Shown: positions 46,950 through 59,112 of the stretch, one piece after another
How positions within the stretch are numbered: the stretch's first letter is position 1
How the letters are laid out: every line of letters starts with the position of its first letter
Assembly (NCBI GenBank): GCA_028554645.1
Contig: JAQOOI010000080.1
Coordinates: forward strand, 62,001-126,000
Origin: Omphalotus guepiniiformis
Taxonomy: Eukaryota; Basidiomycota; Agaricomycetes; Agaricales; Omphalotaceae
Reading direction: 5' to 3'
Length of the DNA: 64,000 nt
Made by a program: the position numbers and the translations under genes
The notes under the pieces: generated by a model
What the model was told of the DNA's origin: nothing
The model's database searches: none
The model's input: only the letters and a program-made list of their open reading frames with translations

Positions 46950-49103
46950 TTATGCCTCTGGAGTTTTCTCTGAAGTTTTCTCTGAAGTTTTCTCTGAAGT
47001 TGTCTCTGGAGTTTTCTCTGGAGTTCGCTCTGGAGTTTGTTCACAATCTTTTCTATTCCTTCGATCTGAAAGGTGTTGCGCAAGAGACCAAACAGCCCAG
47101 GACCCGTATCTGCATTGAAGGGAGATCAAAGTCAGTAAAATTCAATCGTTGCGATAGGTGAATAAGATAGACGTACATCTGTGTGCTCATCAACAGCGCT
47201 ATAATCGTAACGAGTAGCACGGAAAGCGCGATATCGTCTGCTGAATGATGGTTTCGCGCAAGGTTTTCAGCCCAGAATACGAGGAGGTAGAGTGCGAAGC
47301 CAATCTTGAAGATGCTTCAAGTTCACAGCAAGCAAGATAATGAGCTTTGTGAGACCCGTGAATGAGAAAGGACACGACTTACAAGGATTGAACTGCAGAG
47401 AAGAATAGGACGTTACGAGTACCTCTCCGCGAAAACTTTAGACGATCTGATTCCCAATAATTTTCTCGTCAACAAACAACCAGAGACTAGAAAGCAGAGG
47501 AACACTTACACATAGCCAACCCCACGAAAACCGACTGCTCCGTCGTAGCCTGAAACAGCCAAATATTCCCTGCCCCAACCAGTGCCGGGTGTTGCGTACG
47601 GTCCAACAAACAGAGCAGCAAAACAATCGCAAAAAGCGTACAGAAATGATGTATCAATAGCGGCAAACGCATATATCGTCTGTACGTCAGTTCGAAGATG
47701 TACAGTCCCGATATTATCAAAGCCGCCACTTTGAGTGAAGTTACGTTGTCAAAGGTGTACCGTTGTGCGAGGGTGGGAGAGGCGTAGAGTTGGAGCGCTA
47801 GAGCAACGGTAGTATAGAATACGTCCAGAATGTACGTGACGGTGTTACGCTGATTCTCAAATGCGAGATCAAGGTAGGGCTTGGAGAAGCGGGAGAGGAG
47901 GCGTTCGACGAGTTTAGCGGAAACGTAGAGGATGAGCATGTACAAAACACATGAGACCGGATACTGCGGAATGGAATTAGCACCACTGAATGGAACGATA
48001 ACAAGGCAAAAAGAAGCTACTCACGAAACCGACAGTTGTCATTCCGATTGTCTGCGTGTTAACCTTGACAAGCTCAGCCAAGCTAGCAGCGGGGATGCCC
48101 TTCATGTCGGCAGCGTTGAAGCTTGCGTTGTAGGACAGCAACGTGTGGTTGAAAGGTTCATCGTTCGTTACTTCCACGTAATCTCGGCCGATACACATCT
48201 CCCCTCCGGAAGGACCAATGCTTGGACAGTGAACTTCGGGCCTGTGCTTCACCATGTCTATTGATCATCCAATAAATGTCAGAGATACGGTCGGAAAATA
48301 ACAGAACCTCGACCTACTCTTATGAATATACCGACATAGACCTGTATTTCCTCCTACCTCATGAGATTGACCAAGCGGAATACCCGTCGTCATGAACGAG
48401 ATACAATCATCGTAGGATTGATACTGCTGATTACCTCCCGTGCAATATTCCATCGCAGCACCGCACACATCTCTCGCCGTCTTCATCACCGCAATCTCCG
48501 TGACATTATCCGTATTGAGTTGCAGCTCCTCCGCTATCTTCGGTGCGAGCAAAGGAATGACATGATTCAAATAATCACCCCACCTCCTCAAACCCGCGTC
48601 GTATGATTGGATCTTCATATCATCGTCGTAGTTGATGAACATATCAATTTGTAGCGGAACGATGAGATCCACGGAAGGGTAGGAAATGTCGATGATGAAG
48701 CTGACTGCAACGACAGGTGGCTCAACTACGGCAGATTGAATCCTGTAGGTCGTAGGAGTTCCGATGAGCTGTGTGCTGTTTTGAAGCGACCCCTCGAGGA
48801 AAAGGCCAAAGAGGTACTCCATATTGAGCTCCTTTCCAACAAATGTTGTTGTGACATCGATGCGACCAACGACATCATCTGACAACGGAGATGGAACGCC
48901 TCCGTCCAGTATGAACGCAGGATTCGTAAAGCTAATCACCGAATACAATCAATCAAAATGCACAAGCGATATGGAAAAAACACAAACTCAGTTGCCAGAA
49001 CGTGAAGCGCCTGAAGGTACTCGTAGGGTTGTTGGTACGCAACTACCACCATGATCGAGCTGCACACACACAGTGCGAAGGCGAGAGGAACGAAACCGTG
49101 CAT
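46950..49103 (-). CDS. Secretory membrane protein with TLC-like domain, copy 2, altered tail
   Basis: Inverted paralogue of the gene at 32,138-34,448. The start MHGFVPLAFALCVCSSIMV is a signal peptide. The ectodomain keeps MEYCTGGNQQYQSYDDCISF, GGNTGLCRYIH and YRPEVHCPSIGPSGGEMC. The membrane part has RNTVTYILDVFYTT, LYIFELTYRRYMRLPLLIHH and FCTLFAIVLLL. The last exon begins YGSWAVWSLAQHLSDRRN, then runs into tetrapeptide repeats TPERTPEKTPETTSEKTSEK and stops at TAA 46,950. The conserved tail of copy 1 (LISEDVLRLHRL) is still present in the DNA at about 46,860-46,895 but out of frame. All splice sites look canonical, including the GTACGT donor that is ATACGT in copy 1. Confidence 0.75.
46956..47040. 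repeat. 12-bp coding minisatellite in TLC-like copy 2
   Basis: Seven units of TCTGAAGTTTTC (with GGAG for GAAG in four) encode T-(P/S)-E-(K/R/T) on the minus strand. Nothing similar is found at the matching position in copy 1. Confidence 0.85.
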
Positions 49104-49134
49104 CGTTGGCAGCACTTCCCTCAACAAACCATTT

Positions 49135-49147
49135 TCGTTTTATATCC
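49135..49147 (-). promoter_or_regulatory. TATA-box core promoter of TLC-like gene copy 2
   Basis: GGATATAAAACGA on the minus strand, 32 bp before the ATG, is identical to the box of copy 1. Confidence 0.55.
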
Positions 49148-50447
49148 ATCGAATAAAGCACCTAGATTTTCGTTTGGGCCTATAAAATTATGGGGGTGAA
49201 GTTGAAGTCGTGAATATGACGTACACCGCTGCCTACATCGATGAGCTGCGACTTTTGAGTCCAGCGGGGCGATCACCATTCTCAACACTTCCGACCAGGA
49301 ACGACACCGATCCCCGGTCTGGACCGTCTGGCACCGAGTGTCGAGGGATTATGTGGGTGCTTTTGGAAGCACCAATCCGAGTCCTTTTGCACCAATCTTG
49401 CAGCTTCTGCCGATGTTTCATCCGATTCTGCAAATTTGCATCTTCTGCCGAAGATTCATCCGAATCTAATTCTTGGCAGACGGTGAAAAACAGGACTACA
49501 TGGTGGCTTGATTATATTTGAGGTTGCTAGCAATAGACCTTGACGAGAAATCCACGCCAGTTATTGCGCCTGACGAACCCGCTTCCGGTGTTCAAGGCAA
49601 ATTTAGTCGAGACAAATTTCTGGAAACCAGGCGGAGGCATTTTTTCTTTCAAAAGACTGAAACAGGACTCCATATCAGGTCAAGGATTAATGCTTCATGT
49701 AGCGAATCGGGCTTGTACTTGTATGTGCCAGTGGTGCTATAATTCAGTAGTTTGCTTTCTTCTAGCAAGGTTTTTGTTTGCGTTGTCAACCGCTAATACA
49801 GAGGATTACTTGGGAAAGTCCGAACCGTGAAGTGATAGAAAACAACAAGAACGCAAAGTCGGTACCGTGAAGTAATTGAGTTTTCGCGTTACGGTGTTCA
49901 GGCTTCATGAGTAATTTATTTCTTGCCAGGTCCTGCATATATTCAGGTCAGCAACGAACCCAAGAGCACCAGAAGAGATTCAAGAAGAACGATAGCTAAC
50001 CTCTTTCAATTTTTCATCTTGGTCGCTCCAAAACCAAGAGAAGAAGGACGAAGGTTTCCAAATCATGACCACGAAAGACCGCTCAGGCTCATGCATGATG
50101 ATAGACCGCTCGCGGATACCTAAATCACACGGAAAACATACAAGCAGATATTGCTGGTTTGGAGTAGAACTAGGCCTGGCATGGCGGGAGAAGTTTTGAA
50201 GTGAAACGAGGGCGTTTGTAGTGGAACAAGGCTAGGCCTCTTGGGCGGGAGTGTCCATCTTACCCGCCGGCCATTCAACGGTTAATTTGAACGGGACTTA
50301 AGTATCATAATTATAAATGGCAGTTTGTTCACGTCACGGGACTAACTGATTCTCCACGCGTCTTTGGCACTGTTGCCACGCTTTGCCCTTTGTCTCTTTC
50401 TTCCACTATCCCAGTACCTCCAACTCACTTTATACGTCGTTGCATCA
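49148..50447. other. Divergent intergenic region, TLC-like copy 2 / SAMHD1-like gene 1
   Basis: It holds both promoters. From about 50,335 it matches the displaced fragment at 36,443-36,602. Short near-repeats (CACCAATC, CTTCTGCCGA, TTCATCCGA) occur at 49,370-49,465, and ACCGTGAAGT occurs twice at 49,827-49,876. No gene is supported. Confidence 0.45.
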
Positions 50448-52751
50448 ATGCAGACCGACTCTGACTCTGTCGGGCCTTCTGAATGCGCAAGAGCTAGGTT
50501 CATCAAGGATCCTATTCATGACCTCAGTACATCATTCATTGGACTTGCTCTCAAGGCTGTGGCTCACATCGCGTTTTAGTTCCTATTAGTCCTCTCATGA
50601 AGGAATTCATCGATACGTATGCCTTACATCGCTTCATCTCCCTTGATGAGTTACATATAAGGTGCAATTCGTTGTACGAAGCAATTCCAGAGACTACGCT
50701 ATGTGAAGCAGCTCGGCACAACGTATTATGTTTGGGCTGGGGCGTCGCACAACAGATTTGAACACTCCATCGGTGATGAACTGGCTTTTTAATCACTTAA
50801 TCGCTCATCTAATTTATCTATAATTCACCCAGGTGTCGCCCATCTCGCCGGAGTTCTGGTCAAAAACTTGCGGCAAAACCAGCCACACCTCAAGATTACC
50901 GATCGTGACATTGACTGCGTTCAGATAGCTGGTCTTTGTCACGATCTAGGACACGGTCCCTGGAGCCACGTATGGGACGGGATGTTCATACCTAGCGTCC
51001 TGTGCGATGCGCTTTCTTCTTTCATCATCTGAGTCTTACTGTATTGCTAACGGTCTTCTGTTACAGACCTGGAAGCACATGGACTCACGAGCAAGGATCT
51101 GAGGCCATGTTTGATTACCTGATTGAGGATAATGGCATTGAAATGGATGATGACGACATACGTTTCGTCAAAGCTCTTATAGCTGGTGATCGTAATAAAT
51201 GTTCGCTGTACGCCCTTTACCTCTTTGAAATCTTCGCGTCTCATTCATCTCAAATTCGCAGTACTGAGAAACCTTTTCTTTTCGACATCGTGGCGAATAA
51301 ACGCAACGGACTTGACGTTGACAAGTGAGTATGTCGGTTGCGTTTGGGCTATAATTCCTATTCACGCATTTCCTCCACGTTTTGTTTCCATCGAAAGGTA
51401 TGACTACATCCAAAGAGATTCGTATATGCTGGGTGATCCAATGAAGCTTAACATTCAACGGTCAGTATCTGCGTCATGAGAATTCCTGCTCCTGAAGATC
51501 TTCCTAAGAATCGTTGAATCTGCTCGTGTCATCGACAAACAAATCTGTTACGACTACAAGGATCTCGACAAGATCTTTGATGTATATCACAATCGGCATA
51601 AACTGCATAAAAACTACTACAATCACAAGACTGGTGCGTTACATTCATCTTTCGCTGTAAGTTCACCTCTCTGAGATCGTGATTCTTTAGCAAAGGCCAT
51701 TGAGTATATGATAATTGACGGTCTCAAACTAGCCGAGCCTTACATGCAGTTTGCTGCGCATATATACGACTCTAAACGGTTCTTATACCTGACTGATGAC
51801 ATGCTCATGCGGACGATACTGATGTCAGAGAACTCGGTGAGTTGACTGCGTTGTTCATACTTCACATAGATCTCACCGGTTCCGAACCAGGAACTGCAAC
51901 CTGCACGTGCTATCTTCGAGCGCATCGAGCGACGTGATCTTTACAAGTGTGTCGACAAGATGTGGTTGACGTTCGATGAGCGAGATCTCTACGAGAAGCA
52001 TATTACGAAATCGAAGATTGTGGAGCTCGCACACAAGGAATTCGCCAAACTTCCACCCAAAGAACAACTCGATATCGATATCAAGGCTGAACTGACTCCA
52101 GACGATGTTATCGTTGAGCTAACGGTGCTCCATTATGGCATGAAGGCGAGGAACCCGATCGAATCCGTCAAGTTTTACTCGAAAGAGAACCCCCGCGGTA
52201 CGTCTCTTCTTTGCTTGCGGAGTTTTGCACCAAAAATTCGGAATACCGTGTTGCAGCATGCTATACGGCGGGTGACCGGGACTACTCGACTTTAAGGCCT
52301 CTCGTGTTTGCTGAAACTCTTTTGCGCGTGTACACCAAGAAGCCTGAGTGCGTTGTTTTGTTGCCCATTGGCCGCTTCCAATGCCTTTTGTCTTAGGTTC
52401 TTTGGCATCGTTCAAAGTGGGTTCCGTGCAATTGAGATCCCTCCACAAGTATCATCCACATCAGGCGAAGTTGTTGCGAATGATTCTGGTGCCTTGACTC
52501 CTCCTGCCACCGAAGTTCCCTCTAGTCCGGAGGGCCCCTCTTATCAGGGAAGTTTTTCCTCCTCCAACAATGCCAAATCGCCATCTCTTCCGGCGTCGTC
52601 CATCCCAAAGATCAACCGGTTCACGACTGTGGAACCAAGATACAGTCCTGTGAAGAGAACTGGCCGTAGGAGCCCGAGGAAGCGTGGTAGGTCTGAAGAC
52701 CAGGAGAGGGATATTTCGCCTAGTCCGGGTCCTAAGAAGAAGAGAGCCTGA
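50448..52751 (+). CDS. SAMHD1-like dNTP triphosphohydrolase, tandem copy 1, with an apparent frame break
   Basis: SAMHD1 enzymes cleave dNTPs to deoxynucleosides and triphosphate. No SAM domain is present. The start is [18 protein letters not shown], then KDPIHDL. The HD-domain metal ligands are visible: His in NRFEHS, His-Asp in [11 protein letters not shown] and Asp in KRNGLDVDK. The order then follows the animal protein: [73 protein letters not shown] and VYTKKPE. The C-terminal tail is basic, Ser/Pro-rich, and ends PKKKRA, a likely nuclear signal. Between FIDT and [13 protein letters not shown] (50,662-50,680) the frame is off by one relative to copy 2. Either a small indel disrupts it, or a downstream acceptor removes QFQR. 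About ten introns. Confidence 0.85.
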
Positions 52752-52840
52752 TGCATATTTCTTTTTCTCGTAGGTCTGAGGATCTGGAGAGGGATACTCC
52801 AGGTCCTAAGAAGAAGAGAGCCTGATGCATAGTTCTTTTT
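52682..52840 (+). repeat. Tandem duplication of the SAMHD1-like gene 1 stop region
   Basis: Two units of about 75-85 bp share GGTCTGA(A/G)GA, GGAGAGGGATA, GGTCCTAAGAAGAAGAGAGC and CTGATGCATA followed by TTCTTTTTCT. The second unit lies wholly after the stop codon, preceded by TCTCGTAG, which could serve as an acceptor. Confidence 0.85.
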
Positions 52841-52841
52841 C

Positions 52842-53272
52842 TGGTTGCATTTTCTGTGTCATGATTCTATTAATCATCCGGATATCGTTCATGAACTTTT
52901 ATAATTTCCTTGGACCTTGTGTTACGTGTCTCATTCATTCATGTCTAGTTTGTATCGAATAGTGGATAGTTTACCGTCTCATACCCATACATACCCTTAC
53001 TACACTCTTAGATTCCTATGTTTTCACCCTGTGCGTCTATATCAGACTGATAGTGAAAGACTGAAAGCGCTGGCAGTGGCAAGTGGAAACAAAATGGAAA
53101 CTTTCGCAAAGATGTTACATAATCACGCCACGTGGTAGGTCGTGATCAGGTGAATTCGGCTGGAAATGCAAACTCTTTCCGCCACCGCCAACTGGACGCG
53201 TCGGGCGACAATTTTCTTTGACCTTCTGGTATCGAAACAGCTTTATCCCCTTACTGAGCTATCATAGAATTG
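52842..53272. other. Intergenic region between the two SAMHD1-like genes
   Basis: Presumed terminator of gene 1 and promoter of gene 2. No further gene is recognised. Confidence 0.4.
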
Positions 53273-55644
53273 ATGCCTGGCCCTATCACGCAATCTACGG
53301 GAGAGCGACTAGCAGTGGCTTTGCGAAAGGTCAAGGACCCGATACATGACCAGAGTAAGTGGAGGCGCGTTCAGACTTCCACTCGTTGACCATATTTCTC
53401 CATAGTCGAACTCACTCCGACGCTGAGCTCTATCATTGATACGTAAGAATGAATCTCTGTCACTAGATTTTGATTTTTCTTTTCCATAGGTGCACTTACA
53501 GCCGGCAGTTTCAACGACTGAGAGAAATCAAACAACTTGGAACGACGTACTATGTCTGGCCAGGCGCTTCTCACAATCGCTTCGAACATTGCCTGGGTGA
53601 GCTCATACTCATATCGACTACTTGCCACTCATGCTTTGTTTTGTAGGAGTGGCGCATCTAGCGAGACTGTTAGTGACTCACCTCAAAAAGTCCCAGCCTG
53701 AGTTGGAGATAACGGACCGAGACGTACAGTGTGTCGAGATCGCTGGAGCGTGCCATGACTTGGGTCATGGCCCGTGGTCTCATGTTTTCGATAACCTTTT
53801 TATTCCTAAAGCATCGTAAGTCGGGATTTCTTTGTCTCGCGAGTTGAAGCTGATCCTATTTTGAGAAGAAAGGGTACAAGCACGTGGAAACACGAGCAGG
53901 GTTCTGAAACGATGTTTGATTATCTCGTGAAAGAGAATTATATAGAAGGGCTCAGTGATAATAAGAAGGATCAAGAATTTATAAAGGCTCTCATTGCAGG
54001 GGACCACGATCGCTGCAAGTACGAATCTTTTTTCTTGTTGCGGCGATGTTCATACGAGCAAGGCTAATATGATTCTGTAGGGATGAAAAGAGATTCTTGT
54101 TTGACATAGTTGCGAATAAAACAAATGGTCTCGATGTTGACAAGTACGCTTCCATGTTTTCGAATGCAGCCTGAAGTTTAAAGAATAATACAGGTTCGAC
54201 TATATTGCTCGGGACTCTCATAACACAGGAGAATCAGTCAACATCAATATTCGAAGGTTTAAAACTTTAAATTTCTGTATTGCTTATACTCACCATCTGT
54301 CCCCCTAGAGTTCTCCAGTCAGCACGGGTCATCAAAGACCAAATATGTTACGATATCAAAGATGTCAATAATATCTATGAAATATGCGGAACGCGCTTTA
54401 GGTTGCACAAGATGGTTTACAACCATAAAACAGGTTCGAGTTTTGTATCTATCTTGCGATTTCTGAGAGGATTAACGCGTTACTTTCCAATTCTCAGCGA
54501 AAGCTATCGAGTATATGATTGTGGATGCCCTTCTCCTCGCAGACCCATATCTGAACATCGCAGCATCGGTCAACAATGCGGAAGAATATCTCTACCTTAC
54601 GGACAGCATTATGCATACAATCGAGAAGAGCAAGGACCCGGTAAGGCTGGTTTATTATCTTGTATTGTCAACACCTGAATCATAGGGAAAAAACAGAATC
54701 TTAAGCCATCGCAAGACCTTTTATATCGCATTCGTCGTAGGGAACTCTACCGGCAAGTAGATTATCGGGTAATCGAGTGGCGTGATCGGGACATTTTTCG
54801 ACGGCGAGTTACCCCCGAAAGTATTGTGGCATCTGCGAAGGAAAAGTTCAGGAATGACCCTGCGGCTCTGAAAAAGTTGGAGGGAACGGTTGATTTCGAC
54901 ATCGAGGAGCTCACTGCAGACGATGTTGTCGTGGATTTCTCCACTATGCATTATGGCATGAGAGAGGAGAATCCTCTTCATCATATCATGTTCTACTCGA
55001 AGGCGAAACCTTATGGTGTGTAGTAGCTCATCCTTATTCTATGACCTCGTTGCATCAAATGTTGACGCGATATCACAGAATGTGCCAAAGTCCAACCTGG
55101 AGACTGCTCAGGTCTTCACCCCAGCGTCTTTGCAGAGGACATGCTGCAAGTCTTCACCAAAAAACCCGAGTATGTCGTACACTTTATCATATGTGAATAT
55201 CTTGCTTATGACCTGTAATCTAGGTATATATTCGTTGTCCAGACTGGGTATCGTGCAGTCCTCGACACCATCGACCTTCTGCAAATTCCTATTCAACCAA
55301 CCTCGTCAGTTGAGACCCTTCCAACCATCTCTACACCTTCAACACCCGGACCATCTGCTCATGCGGCGCGCGTCACCTCTCTCGGTTCTGCTGGAACTCT
55401 AACCGGGACTGTTGCGCATATGAGAACATTGTCGCACAATACCTTCACGACGCTTGATCCGAGTTCCGTTCGGAGCCCTAGGATGCCTTTGAGTGCTGGT
55501 GCTTCCGTGAACACACCTGGAAGACCAGGGAAGAGGGGCAGGGACGGGGAAGACGAGGAAAAGGAAAAGATACTCCCTCAACTACATGATGAGCCTGGGT
55601 CACCTAGTCCGAGACGGCCCGGGAAGAGGCCCCGTGGCGGGTAG
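53273..55644 (+). CDS. SAMHD1-like dNTP triphosphohydrolase, tandem copy 2
   Basis: Complete paralogue of the preceding gene, same strand, 520 bp downstream. It starts [20 protein letters not shown] at 53,273. Spliced exons give [149 protein letters not shown] and VFTKKPE. The catalytic H...HD...D set is present and all frames join. The tail is Ser/Thr/Pro-rich with basic patches [10 protein letters not shown] and [10 protein letters not shown] at the end, suggesting nuclear location. It is diverged from copy 1, so the duplication is not recent. Likely role: control of dNTP pools. Confidence 0.92.
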
Positions 55645-55944
55645 GTGATGTTGAAGGGGTTGCCAACGTACCGCACGCACATTCATTCCGGTTAAAACCT
55701 TGATTACTCTAATCACTGCTTAATACTGATGCCTGGATTCTGTTTGAATACATCTGTTTTTGGAGTCATGACTTGCACGACAACTACTATGTACTTTTCG
55801 CAAGTCGTTTACATATCATTGGCCGCCGGATGCGAAAAGCTGATGCCTCGATCTTTTCGCTCGAAACGTGAACTAAATTTGAGGTTCAAACCATCATTCA
55901 ATCAACTCGAGGGTATGAATCGTACATAAATCATCAAAATCCCA
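55645..55944. other. Convergent intergenic region
   Basis: Shared 3' region of SAMHD1-like gene 2 and the GMC oxidoreductase gene. No feature is recognised. Confidence 0.4.
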
Positions 55945-58696
55945 TCATGAAAGATACTCCGCTTTCACCATATCTGAGAGCTTTTCAGCTGCTGCGATTA
56001 CCGCTGACGCCTGTAAATACATCCAACTTCTAAGCACCTGATCCGACATTGACCGTATAACGATACTTACCGTATGCCCCGATACAATTACAGGAAAAAT
56101 AGATGCATCACAAACTCTAAGATTCGAAATTCCATGAATCCTCATCTCAGAGTCAAGAACTCCCCCTTTGTCCAACGGAAGCATGCGGCAAGTGCTAGTA
56201 GGGTGATAACAAGTCTGCATTCGTGCCTTGACGAGTTGCCTTAGTTCTTCGTCTGTCTTTAGATGCATGTTATGGTCAAAGTTTGGATACTTGGGGTCTG
56301 GTTCTATTAATGACGCGAGCGGTTCGGTTTGTGTGATCTTTCCGATCAATTTCAGTGAACGGACGAAACGATCAACGTCGGCTTCGGTTTCGCCATAACT
56401 GTGTACGTAGGGATAAGCGTGAGCCTCCGAGGAGTCCTTATCGGTATAAAGAGAGACTGCTTACTGAGGATCGACAATAGGGTTTGTCCAAGGATCGTTA
56501 GAAGCCAGTCGAATAGACCCTTGACTTGTGGGCCTAGACAAGTTGTCATCGTAATGTAGATTTGCATTTCGAAAACGAAGAGTTAAACCCTTACCTTAAC
56601 AAAATCGGATGAATGGCAAACGTAGGTACCGGGAAGAAATCTCCATGAGAATGAGATCCCACAGGGTAAGTGAGAATTTCGATATCAGGACTTCCAGGAC
56701 CAGATGTAGTGTCAACTAGTGGTTGTGGATGTTCAGCAGCAGGAAACAATTGAGGGTCATCGGTTCGGATGAAAGCAGCTGATTCTCCCCACTGGAAATA
56801 GATTCCATCAGTGTCCTTAAAAACTTGACAATTGCAATCACGTAGATACATACATTGACTGTCAAAGCACCGGTTCCGAAAAGGAGATATTGGATCGTGG
56901 CGGAAAACATCTGGAAAGCTTCTGGTATGTTCTGTGGCTGGAGGTAATTAGGAGCTTTCCTCGTCCGATCTTTGTAGTACAGATCCAGAAGAGCGTGGTC
57001 AAATAGGTGTTGACCAACATCAGGAAGATCATGGACCACGTTGATGTTCTTCTCCTTTAGATGTTCACTTGGACCAACCCCTGAAAGCATCAGAAGCTAG
57101 TGTATATGAGAAAACACATCCATCAGCTGCACGTTTGCTGAACTCGATCTTTGTGCTTACATGTGGTGAATGAATAGATCCAGCTCTGACGAATGAATTG
57201 AGATCCCGTTCATCATTCAAATGAAAGTATGTAGTTATGTACTCACGATAGAATAACGTCCTTCCGACAACGTACACGATACCGTGGAACATCTGTCTTG
57301 GACTTAACATTCGCAGGTGAATATTCTACCCCGACAGCCCGCTTTTGAGAGTCCTTTTCTTCAATCAATATTTTGATTACTTGCACGTTCGTCAGTATCT
57401 TCAGATTACGGCGTTTTCGAACGGCGTCAGTGAGGTATGCGGTTTCTGTAGAGACCCTCTGCCCACGGGAATCGATGAAAGTTCCTGTAAGTATCACACA
57501 CGCGAAGTCAGAACGATTGAAAAGGGTTTTCCCATTACGGAAAAGAATACTTACGCAGCTAATATTCATCAACGTTGAAGACACGAGTGAGGATTGATGT
57601 TGTTGTAGGTGAGAAGATACGCATCGTTACTCACCCTTCCAACGCCAGATGTTCCCTGTTCACCATGAAAGTCAGAAGTCAAGGGAATCCCAAAATTCTT
57701 GCAAGCCTCAATGAATGCAACCCCAGAATTAGATTCGTAATTGTTGAAACCCATAGTCATCGGTCCATCAGACGTCTTCCCTACAGCATCATTTTCGTAA
57801 GATGGTTCCCTGGGGCAATTTAGGTAGCCTTCGAATTTGCGGAAATACCTAAACAAACGTCTCGAATTTAGTGTGAAACTCCAAAACACACACACCCGAC
57901 ATACTTTTGGAAGTTTTGCCATGCCCAAGAATCGTCGTTTGTCAAAGCTGCCCATTCGTCATAATCGGTCGGGTTCCCGTAATGAGCACTGAATATGAAT
58001 CTCGCTTTTAGTTTATGTTCAAATAATAGTAAAATAACGCGCATACACTTGGCCATTTGTCGAGGAGCCTTGAATATGTCACAGTGATGATCAGCAATGA
58101 AGCCTATGGAACTTGTTCATGGACACTCACATCCACCAAGCAACTTTCCTGTTGAAGTCAACGAAACGAAAGCCAAAGTTAACAATCTTCTTTCACTCGA
58201 CTTCAAACAAAGATCCATCCACAACACTCTGACTCTGACTCACCACGCGGCCAAAATCTCGCTGTCCCATCAGCGAAGACTTGCGGTTCAGTATGTATAG
58301 GCCATACATGTTCCGTTTTGAACAATAATGGAAACATAACAGGTGTCCTGGAAAAGAACAGTGATTTCCCACTTCCGCCAGAATTCCGAGTCAAGTTTTC
58401 GAATTTAATAAGGACCCGTCAGCTAATTCTATGACATGCGGTCGGACGTGCGCGTGGACTCGGAGTACGTACCTTCCGCCTGCTTCTAGCAAGAGTACCT
58501 TCAGAGACGCATCCTCAGATATTCTTGACGCTAAGACACAACCCGCTGTTCCTGTAATGTTCCAATTTTGAATGTGGATGTGGATGCAGTGAGTCAACCA
58601 AACCACAACAAATTGAAATACGACCTGAAGATACTGACCTCCTCCAACGATGATGATGTCGTAAACATCTTCCAGTTCCTGAGGCTTTTGATTCAT
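55945..58696 (-). CDS. GMC-family FAD oxidoreductase (choline dehydrogenase/aryl-alcohol-oxidase group)
   Basis: The family oxidises alcohols using FAD; in wood- and litter-decay fungi many members generate hydrogen peroxide. The start MNQKPQELEDVYDIIIVGGG carries the first half of the dinucleotide fold. Exon 2 gives TAGCVLASRISEDASLKVLL and EAGG. Next come FADGTARFWPRG and, across an intron, KLLGGCSSTNGQVAHYGNP with TDYDEWAAL (the GGCSS signature). Later exons carry GEQGTSGVGR, STETAYLTDAVRKRRNLKIL, LMLSGVGPSEHL (second GMC signature), PDVGQHLFDHALL and YHPTSTCRMLPLDKGGVLD, which holds the active-site His. The end is LRVCDASIFPVIVSGHT, then AAAEKLSDMVKAEYLS. No secretion signal is seen, so it is probably intracellular. 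About twelve introns; no lesion found. Confidence 0.92.
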
Positions 58697-59112
58697 AGTA
58701 CGAATATGATACTCGGGGACAGTGAAAGGGAGTGAGAGATGGGTGAGATAGGAAAATGTGCTCTTATAAGTAAAATGTTGAGCGCTGAAGCTTCTTGATC
58801 ATCAGGAAAAGTAATCACAGATGCCGGTTCATCTCGGTTCATTTATCAACATAATATAAGTTTCCGTATAGGAATCGACTCCGAGGAACAAACATATGTT
58901 GTATTGTATTCCTCATGATCATCATTGTACATGTACATGTACATATCATGATCTTGATTCAGATGCTTGCAAAAACTCATCATACAAAAGGCACACAAGG
59001 AACGAAATAAAGAAGCATAAGTAATAACGATAATATCCAAACAGCCAGCCCTCACGAGAGCGGAACGAAGTTCTAGCAGCTAAACAGATACACTATACAC
59101 AAGAAACATCTT
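58697..59112. other. Intergenic region
   Basis: Promoter side of the GMC gene and 3' side of the next gene. A palindromic TGTACATGTACATGTACA run lies at about 58,924-58,941. No gene is seen. Confidence 0.4.
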
